From the NCBI RefSeq assembly GCF_964204645.1, contig NC_134036.1, positions 5,591,600 to 5,655,599 of the forward strand: a stretch of DNA of 64,000 nt, read 5' to 3'. Positions within the stretch are counted from its first letter, which is position 1. Each line of letters opens with the position of its first letter. The stretch comes from Tubulanus polymorphus. Its lineage: Eukaryota; Nemertea; Palaeonemertea; Tubulaniformes; Tubulanidae. Shown piece after piece: positions 1 through 10,881 of this stretch. The notes under the pieces were generated by a model that searched no databases, had not been told where the DNA came from, and saw only the letters and a program-made list of their open reading frames with translations. The position numbers and the translations under genes were made by a program.

Positions 1-1130
1 AGTAGCGTTTGAATCGAAATGTCAACATAACTCTATTGATTTCCTTTCAAGAGGAAAGACTTGTCGCTTGTCTATTGAAACCATTCTTTAGAGATTTATT
101 CGGCGTTATTAGGTAAAAAAAAAAAACATGACTGATATAATCTCGGAATTGGGACGAGCAAACGTATAAGACGAAGAATCGATTTTATCGATTAGAATAT
201 AGGTCAATAAATGTCTAGACAAATTCTTGAACGTCTAGCAACGTGAAAATATTATCACTATATCGCTATAAGCACGCGTCGGTGTGAACCGATGTACTCC
301 TCTGGATTTGCATACGCGAAACACTACTTGCTCCTCGAAATCTAAAAAGAATGACAGTTATAGAAACTACAAAAGAATACTGACGTTTTGACTCAATTCT
401 ATGCGAAAAAAAAATAGTCCTACCGTCGGTGTTTTACTCCGTAATCGAGGGATTTAATTTTCAATCGAATTATAGAAATTCGATTTAATTTCGATGCGCT
501 TATAACGATGACGTAGTACACAGCGACTCACACAGAACCCGCAGACAACGCGGACTGGAGATCGATGTGTGTAAACATTATTGTAACGGTTTTTAAGGCG
601 ACACAAATAGGACGCGAACAAAACGAATGCACGCCTATTTGAACAGAGCTTACATTATGCAAACTAATGCAAATCCTGTAGAATAGATGAGGCGATGATA
701 TGCGTCAGCTCGAAATCAGTTCTCGGTAAATACATTTCATATGCGTCAGCTCGAAAATATTCATCTTTTTCCTGCATTCGCACTGGTCGGCCGTACTTTC
801 TCGAAAACCTTTCTATTTTCCTTGTAAAAGACATAAAATCCGTTTATAGTTCTTTTTCGTTCTATTGTGTATCTGAAAGTCTCTTATGATGTCGATTTGA
901 AAATAGACTTCTTGAAGTAAATACTTGACTTTCTATAAACCTCGTCTCGAATTGATAGAATTACAATTTCATTAAAAATTTAGATTTCTCCTATAAAAAG
1001 GGGCGCATCGATCTATCTCGATCTATCCAAAAATGGGAGAAACGGAACGATAAAAAGATGTTAAACATTTTTCTTTTGTTTTTATTTGAAGTAACCAGGA
1101 TTAAACTAGATAGATTGGTGTATCGATTTT

Positions 1131-2907
1131 TTAGAAGTTCAAAAGAAAGTTGAAATGGCCCGTTGAACATCTATCGATACAACGCGCATACAAACAGTTT
1201 CTCTTGCATACTCTGTACTTAGGATCATCCCAACGAAGATGAGGGCAGTCTCGCTTGCAACCTTCGTTGCACAAGAAACACATAAATGAAAATGAATCAG
1301 TGACCATCAGCAAAACTAAAACTACCACATACTGAAAATAAAGGAAATCATCAAGCGATGTACGTTTTCTGAGAACATTGTTTATCCAAAAAAACTCGAT
1401 TGTTAACATGTTTCAATTCATACACAAATGGATGCAGAAACGGAAGAGTGCCGATGCGAGGAGAGGAGTCCACTCTGGCCTGGTGGGCACAAAGTCATGA
1501 GGATTCTACCCGTAGTAGATGATCATCCACCAGATGTATCACTTATGTACAGCAGATAATCAATTGCTGCGGCAACGACGGCTTTAACTCACGGCGAAAT
1601 AGGATTCACCAGGTGTCGCTGGCAGAACATCGATGACAGGATAAAGCAGATTTCGAAATTCATGTTTGGCGATCAAGAGCTAGATGTAGTTGAGGATTAT
1701 GTATTGCTTGGAGTGAAATTTAACTGGACTGGTAGCTTTGCAAAATCAAGAAAATACCCTTATGATAAAGCAACGAGAGCTATGTTTTCGATCGTTCAAA
1801 AAGGCAGGCGCTTCAAACTTCATGTAGATGTTGTGTTCAAGCTATTTGATATGTGTGTCGCTCCTATCGCTATGTATGGATGCGAGGTTTGGGGGTTTGC
1901 AAATCTTGATTTATTAGAGAATCTCCACTAGTTGTACTGTAAAATCTGAATGAAAGTGACAGAATACACTCGTAATCTGCAAGAGTGTTATCAGAACTAG
2001 GGCATTATCCTTTATGTATACAGGTCAAACGTAGAATGATTAATTCTTGGATAAAGACAGTATCGGGAAAGGGAACTAACTGACTTAAACTCAATCCTTT
2101 ATAAAATGCCTTTCAATCTGTATCTAAACAATAAACATAAGAGTCAATAAAAAATCTTTTGATGATTGTGGTTTATCTCATATTTGGACACAACAATTTA
2201 TGGCGAACAGTAGGACCTTCTCAAGTCGAATAAAACACACTCTTCGTGATCAACACCTTCGAAATACCGTTTCAAAAGTAGACGCTAATCCGATATACAT
2301 TAATTTTATGCAATACAAAAATGATATTGAATTAGAAAGGTATATTAGTGAACTTGACGAGGATTTAGTAATGATTCTATTAAAATTAAGATCTAGGTCT
2401 AATCTCATGTCTGTAAATAAATTATCAAACCTTCCGTTAGATAGAGATGATTGATTATGTTCGGCTTGCGATGTTTTTGGTGATGAATTGCGTTTTATTT
2501 TTAACTGCAACCCACTGAATGAAATGCGTGAAAATATTTTGAATTTGAACTCATGGTATTCTAAAAAAAATCCTACAATCCACTTTGCAAAATTCTTCAA
2601 AAAAAGGCTTAGATGTATATAGATCTCTCCCCCCCCCCCCCAATAATAAGTATATCGTAAATAGAGTATGAATGTATTATCAATAATTTTGTTATATTTT
2701 GAAGACAAGTTTATATTCTCTGTTAATTGTAAATATTGTATACTTTGTATAAGTCTCCCTCCATGTACCATAGAAATGGTACATGGAGCGGTGAATAAAA
2801 TCCTAATCCTAATCCTAATCATAATCCTTGCTGTGGAAATAGAGGACTCGACGACAGTTTTACAAACAAGAACTATCAAAACGTGAATGCATTACCTTTG
2901 AAGACAT
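1131..2907 (-). CDS. Cysteine-rich secreted peptide a1 (two exons)
   Basis: Minus-strand gene. Exon 1 is 2896-2907 and encodes only Met-Ser-Ser-Lys, followed by a GTAATG donor. Exon 2 is 1131-1331 after a TTTTCAG acceptor and starts with Tyr; the intron is phase 0. The product would be 70 residues: a hydrophobic signal peptide (about residues 1-19, VVVLVLLMV core), then eight cysteines spaced C-X2-C-X3-C-X3-C, a 12-residue loop containing DPKY, and C-X3-C-X4-C-X3-C. An AATAAA lies about 45 bp past the stop at 1081-1086. A TATA-like box sits 44 bp upstream of the ATG. The intron hosts an antisense LINE relic. The peptide resembles secreted defence or toxin-like peptides in general build only; I do not recognise the family and function is unknown. 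Confidence 0.75.
1634..2828 (+). mobile_element. Decayed non-LTR retrotransposon (LINE) 3' end in intron of a1
   Basis: The plus strand encodes the end of a reverse transcriptase: 1632-1931 contains Y-LLGVKFNW, then FKLFDMCVAPIAMYGCEVWG, typical of the thumb/connection region of LINE ORF2. A second frame (2200-2454 and on, with stops) ends in a Cys-X2-Cys-rich C-terminal domain. The 3' UTR has a perfect hairpin (CCATGTACCAT / ATGGTACATGG, 2759-2786) and an AATCCT-repeat tail at 2800-2826. Stops and missing 5' part show it is dead. It lies antisense to gene a. Clade uncertain. Confidence 0.8.
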
Positions 2908-2950
2908 TTTCCACGAGTACGTGTACAACGATGCGACCAGACGATAGCAG

Positions 2951-2957
2951 TTTATAC
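2951..2957 (-). promoter_or_regulatory. TATA-like box of gene a1
   Basis: Minus strand reads GTATAAA, 44 bp before the MSSK start codon, within a block (GCGACCA.ACGATAGC on the plus strand) conserved upstream of a, b, c and fragment B. Confidence 0.55.
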
Positions 2958-4526
2958 AGCGAAAATAATATTCGATTAAACTATTTAAATAATGCAGACG
3001 TTTCAATCGGTTTCAATTCTCTTTGTCTCTATCACTCAGACGCACTAGAATCGGTATCGTATATCACCATCGCCCGATATCATATGTATTGCAGTTTAGC
3101 AGCTGTGTTAGGAGTGTTAAGAATTTTTCTTTGTTTTCGATTTAGAAATACTAAACAATTTAAACTATAAGTATAGATTCTAAAGATACGTCTTCTAGAT
3201 AAGAGTGATGTAGTTCTCAAACCTACGAATTCATCGAAATTGCGATGGTCGTCATTTGTAAATGATTGGAATTTTACAAATCGCTGGCTTCATTGAGAAT
3301 GAGAAAAGTCGTCATTACTATATAATCATAATCTAATGGAATCATTTCGAATCACGAAAGCCATAGTAAACTAGAGAGTCGTCATGGACACTTAACAATA
3401 TTTTACAGAATGAATCGTTGACATAATCGAAAACGATAAATTCGCAGAAAACCCAGTTATTTGTCTGATGATTTTTCTTTTCTTTCCCTTTTTCAGCATG
3501 CGAGGATCCATAAAGTGTATATACATTCGTCTAACAGCTTGTAATCGTAATTAAACTCTTGCAGAAATAAAACCGACGCCCTCGAAGCAAAACATCATAT
3601 GTACATACAGCTCATCCTATTTTTACGTAGTACCGGTAACTTACAGAGAACACCGTCAAGAAATAAAGAACTGCCGTGGATCACTTGACATTTGTGTAGA
3701 TTCTCGTGTACGGTTACGTTGTAACGTCATTTTCATGTCAAAGAAATGTCCAAACCAGGTATCTATTTCAGAAACATTCTCCATTTACTGTGATTATGAA
3801 ATCCAGTTCGAAAACCGCAGCAATGAATTTTTAGTTCGAATGTGAACAGGAGCGGGAACTCGATTAATCGCTGCTTTGCAACTACTAGATTTCAGTCTTC
3901 GTTTATGAGTCCATATTTCATTTTCCTTCCATTAGTGGAACTAGCAGTATCAAATACAATTGTTTTAAATCTAAGCCTATATTTATTGAGAATATTACGG
4001 AATACCATATCTTCAGCCAGTCTGTAGAAACCCTTTGATGCTGTTTTGCAGCTATATTTGTTTTCCCCATTCATTTCCTTTTTTACATTACTGCCTATCG
4101 CTTCTGCATTCTGAGAACTGCGATGTCACTATAGACGAAGGGTGAACGAATACTTTGTAAAAACCGCTTATAACTCCTATTATTTCTGCAAAATTAATAA
4201 TACTCACTTTTCACAGCTGATTAATTTCACTGCTTATGATAACATTTGACGGTAACATACGATACCGGTTCGAGTACGTATGAGTGATAGAGGGTGTTTG
4301 AACAGCTAAAACATCTGCATCAATTCAAAATTTGTATTGATTATGAACTGTCACTCGGTCTCGGGCTCTCTCCGTTCCTGTTCAACCTGCCAACGTGTTG
4401 ATATGCGTGAAGTAGAATAGAAATATACACCACATCGACTGCACCAATGCGAGAAATCTACGGAAGAACATACTAACATATTTACATACTTACCCTGGTG
4501 TCGTGCTAATCGATTCAATGAGTCGT

Positions 4527-4700
4527 TTAGTTGAGCCTTTCGATACGCAGGTAATCGTACAAAAATCTAATTAAAGCGATCTCACCACTACCGCAGCCTA
4601 AATCCAATACATTCCTGTAACCAATGGTCGATAAAACTTTAGCGGCCCAACTTCTCGTGCCAGCGCTAGCATTCGAATAAAGTTCCGCGTTCGGATTCAT
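4527..4700 (-). pseudogene. Truncated methyltransferase fragment B1
   Basis: The minus strand reads a 57-residue frame starting MNPNAELYSNAS, clearly a paralogue of exon 1 of gene A. It keeps the glycine loop (VLDLGCGSGE) but diverges immediately after it and stops. It lacks five codons (the EFKPG segment kept in B3), an in-frame 15-bp loss. No further methyltransferase exons follow at lower coordinates. A good donor (CAGG|GTAAGTATG) lies 40 bp past the stop. Upstream, its leader merges into a copy of the cysteine-rich gene promoter with a TATA box at 4981-4988. It could be transcribed but cannot make a complete methyltransferase. Confidence 0.8.
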
Positions 4701-4980
4701 TCCGGTGCTTTCTTATTCGTGCGCGAACGTATTGCTAAGATTGCGCGAATTGTTTCGAAATCTTGCAGTAGTGAAAAAAATGAACTATCAACGCGTTCAT
4801 GCATTATACGTTTGGAGAAATGTTTCTCCGATTCTCAAGATCTCGGCTCAATAGCGTTTGCAAAGTCCACAGAATTCTATTCAACCACGTGTACGTGTAC
4901 AATATCGTCCAATAATGTAACATCGTAATGAAAATAAATTTCAATTTCAATTTCAATTTTACAACGGTGCGACCAGACGA

Positions 4981-4988
4981 TTTATATA
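4981..4988 (-). promoter_or_regulatory. TATA-like box upstream of fragment B1
   Basis: Minus strand reads TATATAAA inside the promoter block of the cysteine-rich genes. Downstream the leader matches theirs up to 'atcggagaaac', where their ATG is replaced by ATT. The copy in U2 is at 17381-17388. Confidence 0.55.
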
Positions 4989-5769
4989 GAGAGAAATGGA
5001 TATTTAATCAAACTGTTGAAATAATGCGGCTGATTCGATTGCTTTCAATTCTCTTTAGCTCTATTACTCAGACGTACTCAAATCGGTATCGTGCATCATA
5101 TGTGCTAGGTGCATTAACAGTTTTGTTTGTTTCCAAGTTATAAATACGAAATCGTTTAAACTATCATAATAAATTCTTAATCACACGTCTACTAAAGCGG
5201 CATAATTCTGGAATCTCTGAAACCGTCGAGACGGAGACGGTCGTCATTAAGTAATTGATTCCTCGTTTACAAAATTGTTGAAGTTTTGAGAATTGAACGA
5301 CTGAGTGATAGAAGGAACATCTGTGTAATTTCATCATTTTAACTAAAATATAAAGTCTCCGCTCGAGAAAGGGCTGACTTTTATAGACACATTTGTTTAC
5401 GTACATGTCGGAATTTCAAACGTTGTAAACATTTCAACTAAAACGCGCCATAGCCTTACAAAGGCTTATAGGATATACACGAAAGTATCAAAGTCGTTAC
5501 ATGTTACTCATGGCAGACATGTTTAGGGTAATGGTACTAATCTGCTGGTTTTAGTAGTAGGAGCTCCCATATGTTTAAATTCATTAGGTTCTGTTTTGCG
5601 CAATTATTCATCAACTTTTTGCGTACATTCTCGAGGCAGGCAGAGTTAAAAACCGATTCGCATAGATCCTCCAACAGCCTCTGGGGTGTTTTCTCTTTTC
5701 ATGGAAATGGAAGATTATTGTTAGACGTCGGCTGTATCGTCGAGGGAAATACGCCAACACGAGACTTAT

Positions 5770-5906
5770 GTCGTCAAAACGAGAATAAAGTCGTGAAAAT
5801 GAGAATTAAGTCGTCAAACCGAGATTAAACTCGTCAAGTCAAGAATAATGTCTTCAAAACGAGAATAAAGTCGTTGAAATCGAGAATAACCTCGTCAAAA
5901 CGACAA
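5770..5906. repeat. 20-bp minisatellite (U1)
   Basis: About seven imperfect copies of GTCGTCAAAACGAGAATAAA. Copies vary by one to five bases. Confidence 0.85.
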
Positions 5907-6149
5907 AAAGTCACCAAAAAAAAACAAATTAGATGCTGCTTCTACGGCGTTAGAAGCATCATTGGTTATAATATCGTTAAGAGCCCTCTCGTCGAGGGGG
6001 CCCAAAGATGAAACAGACATAGAGATGCTTAAGGTTATCACCTGCCATAATGATTTAGTCACGATCCATCGTGGTTAGTAATTCGGTCACAATAAAAGGG
6101 TTTAATACGCTTCGTGAAATCGATCCACGATCAGTAAAAGTAATACGTT

Positions 6150-6720
6150 CAAATATCAATTACTGCACACAATCTGATAGAAATTACTGCCTTTACCTTT
6201 TGATTATCTTCAATTTCTGTCGTTGTCCCGATAGGCCTCTCGTACTGTACAGCGCATTGCTATATTTTTCTTTTTTTTCGATTGGTACCTGTATAAAGCA
6301 AAATAATATGATCTTAAAAATATATGTGTGGTATTGGTTACGCTGAACATCCAAAATCATGGTCTCATTTTTGAATTTAAAAGTCAAGTTAAATCCTATC
6401 TTATAAATTTAAATTACAATAAATAAGAACTGGGTGCAGTCCACAGAGTTTAGCAGTTTCGAGAAAGACGGATTGATTTGGAGTTAACTCGATGAAAATC
6501 GACTGGTTTTTTTACTTCAGCATTTTTCTAACAGCGTTACAACCGGGTTCTTTTCTGGTTCTCACAAAAAATGATCATATCCTAAACCGATTTGAGATCA
6601 ACGGAATCGATGAATGAATCCAATCGATTCCTTTTTAGGTAGACCTTTTTGGTGAAACTGGACCCAGAGTGTACATTCAGCTCATCCCCGTGACGTTCGA
6701 ACTCGAACGCGATTAACTAG
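6150..6720. repeat. Dispersed 0.55-kb module (U1 copy)
   Basis: Homologous to 51250-51725 and 61140-61690, and present in U2 (18550-19120) and in U3, where the 6.4-kb element splits it. Shared landmarks include 'ctgcctttaccttttg', 'gtgtggtattg.ttac', 'aagttaaat.cta' and 'gaaactggaccc'. On the minus strand it contains a candidate exon bounded by an acceptor (TATACAG, near 6285) and a donor (AAAAG|GTAAAGGCAG, near 6200). Confidence 0.65.
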
Positions 6721-7127
6721 TTATCTGTTTTCGTCAATAATTTCTTGATCAAATGCGTCAGCTCGAAAATATGCATATTTTATTCTGTATTCTCACTGGT
6801 CGGTAGTACTTGAAGTACCTTTGTATTTTTCTTTGTAAAATACATACAATCAGTGTATAGTTCTGTCCCATTGCATTGTTTAATTTTATAGTCTCTTATG
6901 ATGTCTAATTGAAAATACTTATATTAAAAATAAGTAAAACACTTGACTTTGTATACCCCTCGTGTCGACACGTGGAATAATTCCATTTCAATTTCAATTA
7001 CTCTGACAAAACGGGGCCATCGATCTATTTCCCTTCACCGAGGAATCATAATCGTTCGCGTCGAATAGAAAAAAAACAAAAATCGAGAAACGAAACGAAA
7101 CGAAACAAAACGAGACGAAAATAGATG

Positions 7128-7488
7128 TTAAACATGTTTTAATTTAAAGTCACCAGGATTATACCCTCGATAGCGAATCTTCCAGTCTGACCCACAACCA
7201 GGACACATCCGAACCTCACACTTTGCCTTGCAATCTTTATACTTAGGAAAATCGTAATTATAATAAGGACTGCAGTAGCCGCAGTTCCTGTTGACGCAAA
7301 GGGAACACATGAAAAACCCACTTGAATTAGCAAAACCAGTGACCATCAAAACAAAAAATAACAGATACTGAAAATAGAATAAATCAGGTGTTGTACATTT
7401 CTGTGAAAAGTACGTTATTCATACAAAAAATACACGATCCCTAAAGTGTTTCAATTCACACATACACACACGCACGCACGCACGCACG

Positions 7489-7520
<32 letters not shown>

Positions 7521-7835
7521 TGAATGCGTAAACGGAAGAGGACTGAGGCGAGGAGAAGACTCCGCTGTGGCCTGATAGCCACACGGTGATTCAACCCGTG
7601 GTAGATAAGGATCAACCATTGTTTTACTTGTGTGCAGTAGATCATACTACTGCGACAACACAGGCATTAACCCACGGCGAAACGGGATTCACCATATGTC
7701 GCTAGTGTGCGGTAAAACGTGGCCTACTGCGCAACGGGATGTTTAGCTCAGGACGTGACCGGGTGTCGCTAGCGAATATATATTTATAGAAATATAAATT
7801 ACAAACAAGAACTATGCATTTACCTTCGATGACAT
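7128..7835 (-). CDS. Cysteine-rich secreted peptide b1 (two exons)
   Basis: Minus-strand gene. Exon 1 is 7824-7835 (Met-Ser-Ser-Lys) with donor GTAAAT; exon 2 is 7128-7367 after a TTTTCAG acceptor. The product would be 83 residues: signal peptide (about residues 1-20, LLFFVLMVTGF core), eight cysteines in the pattern C-X2-C-X4-C-X2-C, a 12-residue loop with PKY, C-X3-C-X4-C-X2-C, and a basic tail of about 25 residues absent from gene c. The cysteine spacing and the PKY.CK..C segment mark it as a paralogue of gene a. The 456-bp intron contains a CA/CGCA microsatellite. TATA-like box at 7941-7947. No AATAAA is seen close downstream. Function unknown; a toxin-like or defence role is possible but not shown. 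Confidence 0.75.
7457..7520. repeat. CA/CGCA microsatellite in b1 intron
   Basis: Compound tract (CA)n(CGCA)n(CGCG)(CA)n. It creates long spurious open frames on the minus strand. Confidence 0.95.
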
Positions 7836-7940
7836 GTTTCTCCGATTCGCTAGATCTCAACTCAAACGTGTTTGTGAAGTCTACAAATTCCTTCTGACAA
7901 CCGCGTGTACGTGTACAACGGTGCGACCAAACGATAGCGG

Positions 7941-7947
7941 TTTATAT
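7941..7947 (-). promoter_or_regulatory. TATA-like box of gene b1
   Basis: Minus strand reads ATATAAA about 106 bp before the ATG, in the same conserved block. The leader contains a near-palindromic GTACACGTAC shared with b2 and c. The identical box for b2 is at 20341-20347; b3 has lost it. Confidence 0.6.
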
Positions 7948-10098
7948 GGAGAGACATAATATTTTGATCGAACTATTGAAATCAAGCAGACGTTTCAATT
8001 GGGTTCAATTCTCTTTGTCTCTATCACTCAGACGCACTCGAATCGGTATCGTATATCACCATCGCCCGATATCATATGCGTTAAATTTTAGCAGCTGTGT
8101 TAGGAGTATTAAGAATTTTTCGATGTTTCCGAGTTAATTATACTAAACATTTTAAACTATTATCATATGTTCTTCAATAGCCGTCTTCTAGATAAGAGTG
8201 ATATCGTTCTCGAATCTTCGAATTCATCGAGACTGCGACGGTCGTCATTTGTAAATGAGTTGAATTTTACAAATCGCTGGCTTTATTGTTATTGAGAAAA
8301 GTCGTCGCTATATAATCATAAAATCTAATGGAATCATATTGAATCAAAAAAGCCACTGTGAAGATCGTCGTAGTTATTTCACAGAGTAGTTGACGTATTC
8401 GAAAACGAGAAATTCGCAGAAAACCCAGTTATTTTTGGTTATTTCGCGCAGCTTCTTAACGTTGTATTAGATTATGGCTGGAATATAACAAGGCTCTTTG
8501 AACGAGTGAATTCTATGTACACAGTCCATCCTATTTTAAAGCAGTTACTGAGAACAGAAATAAAACCGTGGATCACTTGATATTTGTGTAGGAAATCTCG
8601 TGCAGGCTTATGTTTGTGCGTCAAAGAAATGTTTCCGAGAATATCTTAACCGGGTATTTATTTCATTAACATTGACATTTTCTTTGATAACGAAATCCAG
8701 TTCGAATCCGCAGCAATGAATTTTTAGTGCGAATGTGAACTGGCGCGGAAAGTCGGTATCGCCGCTTTGTAACTACTTGATTTCTTCGTTTCAGAGTCCA
8801 TATTTCATAATCCTTTCATAAGTGTTGGGGGACTAACAGAAACATGCATTTCGAATAAACTTGTAAACTCTAAGCCTACATTTATTGAGAACATTAGAGA
8901 ATACGGTACGATCATTTTTGCCAATTTTCAGAAACTTTTCGACGCTACTTTTCGACGCTGCTTTGCAGCTATGTTTGTTTTTTTTTTTCATTTCCTTTCC
9001 CCCATTCTACATAACTGCATGTTCGCGAAATCAATTGTGAATTCAATTTGGTTTCTAAAACAGACAAGTTACTAAACACGATCTTATCACTCCCTATCGC
9101 TTCAAAATTCTGAGAACCGCGATGTCGCTATAGAGGAAGGGTCAACGAAGAAGCAGTAGAAAACGCTTTATACTCGTATGACATAATCGTAACATACGAT
9201 ACCGGTTCGAGTGCGTCTGAGTGATAGAGGGAATTTGAACAGATAAAACATCTGCATCACTTCACACAATTGTTATTGATTATGAACTGTCACTCACTCT
9301 CCGGTTCTCTCCCTCCCTCTCTATTCCAACGGCAAACTCGTTCATATGCGTGAAGCGGAATAGTAGAATAGGAATAAACATTACATCGACTTCACTAATG
9401 CCCGAAATCTGAGATCTAAACAGTCGCGAAAGGTTTGATAATAATTCATTAATGATTTATTCTAATATCTATTTATACAATGTGCTCATTGGCTTTACAC
9501 CATATATATTAATAGCAATAAACATTACATCGACTTTTCCAATGCCAGATATTTGAAATCTACACAGTCGCGAAAGGTTTTAATAATAATTCTATAATAA
9601 TTTATTCTGCCTAAAATCCATATACAATATGCGCATTGGCTTAAAATCATATATAAAGGGGAACAGAGGAACAGAAAACTAAATCGAGTTTTATTAAAAG
9701 CTTTGATAGTTCCAGATAATTCCCTTTATTTCACAATATGTTCAACTGTCTATTTACTGCGGAAGGACATAACAGCCAACAGTAAGGAGCATGGATACAT
9801 GATCGTCAACCAAAATTTAAATGCAATGCTATCAGAATTAACCTATTCAAAATATCCCCACAAAGCATTGTCGTGAAAAAATAGTATTCTTGCAATTCCA
9901 CATCAGCATTAGTCTAATAACACGCCCTTTTAACCGAAGACAAATTCTTTATCTAGTAAAGTCTGAGCCTCATATTTCAGAAAAGGATTTTGTATCTTAA
10001 AGAATTCGTCAGTATTATGATTGTGTTGAGACTAGAAGATACACAATATCCGTGTAAGATGATAACGAGAGAAATCCCGCAACGAATTCAGCAAAAAC

Positions 10099-10482
10099 GT
10101 ACGGTGGCTGATAAGGGCCAAATGCATTGATTTTTACACGACCTCGATTATAGAAAAATGCAAAACGAAACCTATAGAGCAAAAACGAATTTTTCGTTTT
10201 TGCTCCATAATATTCGTTTTTGCGCCCTAGCAAAAACGAACTTTCGTATTTGCTCTATTGAATTATTTTTCATATGACCTTGATTATAGAAAAATGCAAA
10301 ATGAAAATCCATAAAGCAAAAAATGGTTCGTTTTTGCCGAACTTTACTGCGCAAAAACGAAAAATCATGGAGCAAGAACGAATATTTTCGTTTTTGCTCT
10401 ATAATATTTCCTTTTTGCGCGGTAGCGAAGCGAAAGTTCGTTTTTTGCTACGGTGCAAAAACGAATTTTATGGCGCAAAAAC
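10099..10482. mobile_element. Inverted-repeat (foldback) element of GCAAAAACGA motifs, truncated (U1)
   Basis: Starts GTACGGTGGCTGATAAG and contains many direct and inverted copies of GCAAAAACGA / TCGTTTTTGC, for example a perfect pair around 10178-10204. Compared with the full copy in U3 it lacks about 105 internal bp and its whole right terminus, having fused at 10482 to an unrelated inverted-repeat element. No coding capacity. It lies just 3' of methyltransferase A1. Confidence 0.7.
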
Positions 10483-10881
10483 GAGATGATCGGGTCGCAA
10501 GTCGACCTGAGCTTAGCTTTCTTCTACATACGATTAATCCTGCCATCCAGCAAAATATGAATGCATGTATTATGCGTTTTTTTGTACGTTTGACGTTTGT
10601 ACCGCTATGACCGTCAGCATTTAGCCTCGAGTTTGTCAAATGAATTTCAAGTAAAATGACGCGAATCATGATTAATAAGTAGACTGAGACAACCTAAGGG
10701 GTCAACTAATGCTTAAGCATATCGGTCAGAGTGAGCTGATAATCAGTGATCCTACACGAGACACGTGGAGTTATACACATTGATATAAGTCGGGAATTAT
10801 GAGCGGAAGATATCATTTAAAAGATAGATCCATATGATCACCGCGTACTTCACGATATATTTCCAATAAATATGTTTATCG

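Noticed and set aside
2800-2826. AATCCT repeats as possible interstitial telomere sequence
   Set aside because: Only about four copies, at the 3' end of a LINE right after its terminal hairpin. They are a retroelement tail and do not match TTAGGG.
5770-5906. CRISPR-like array
   Set aside because: The repeats are contiguous without spacers, in a eukaryotic context; it is a minisatellite.
7419-7645. Cys-Val-rich open frames on the minus strand
   Set aside because: They arise from the CA/CGCA microsatellite in the intron of gene b; the same holds in U2 and U3.
9690-9876. Plus-strand frame ending ..LSELTYSKYPHKALS, moderately conserved between U1 and U3
   Set aside because: No ATG, no clear splice site and several non-conservative changes between units. 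It follows a CCAAT/TATA-like stretch near 9626-9652 but I cannot support a gene.
10172-10610. Several overlapping Phe/Lys-rich frames on both strands
   Set aside because: Products of the GCAAAAACGA words read in both directions; no coding signal.
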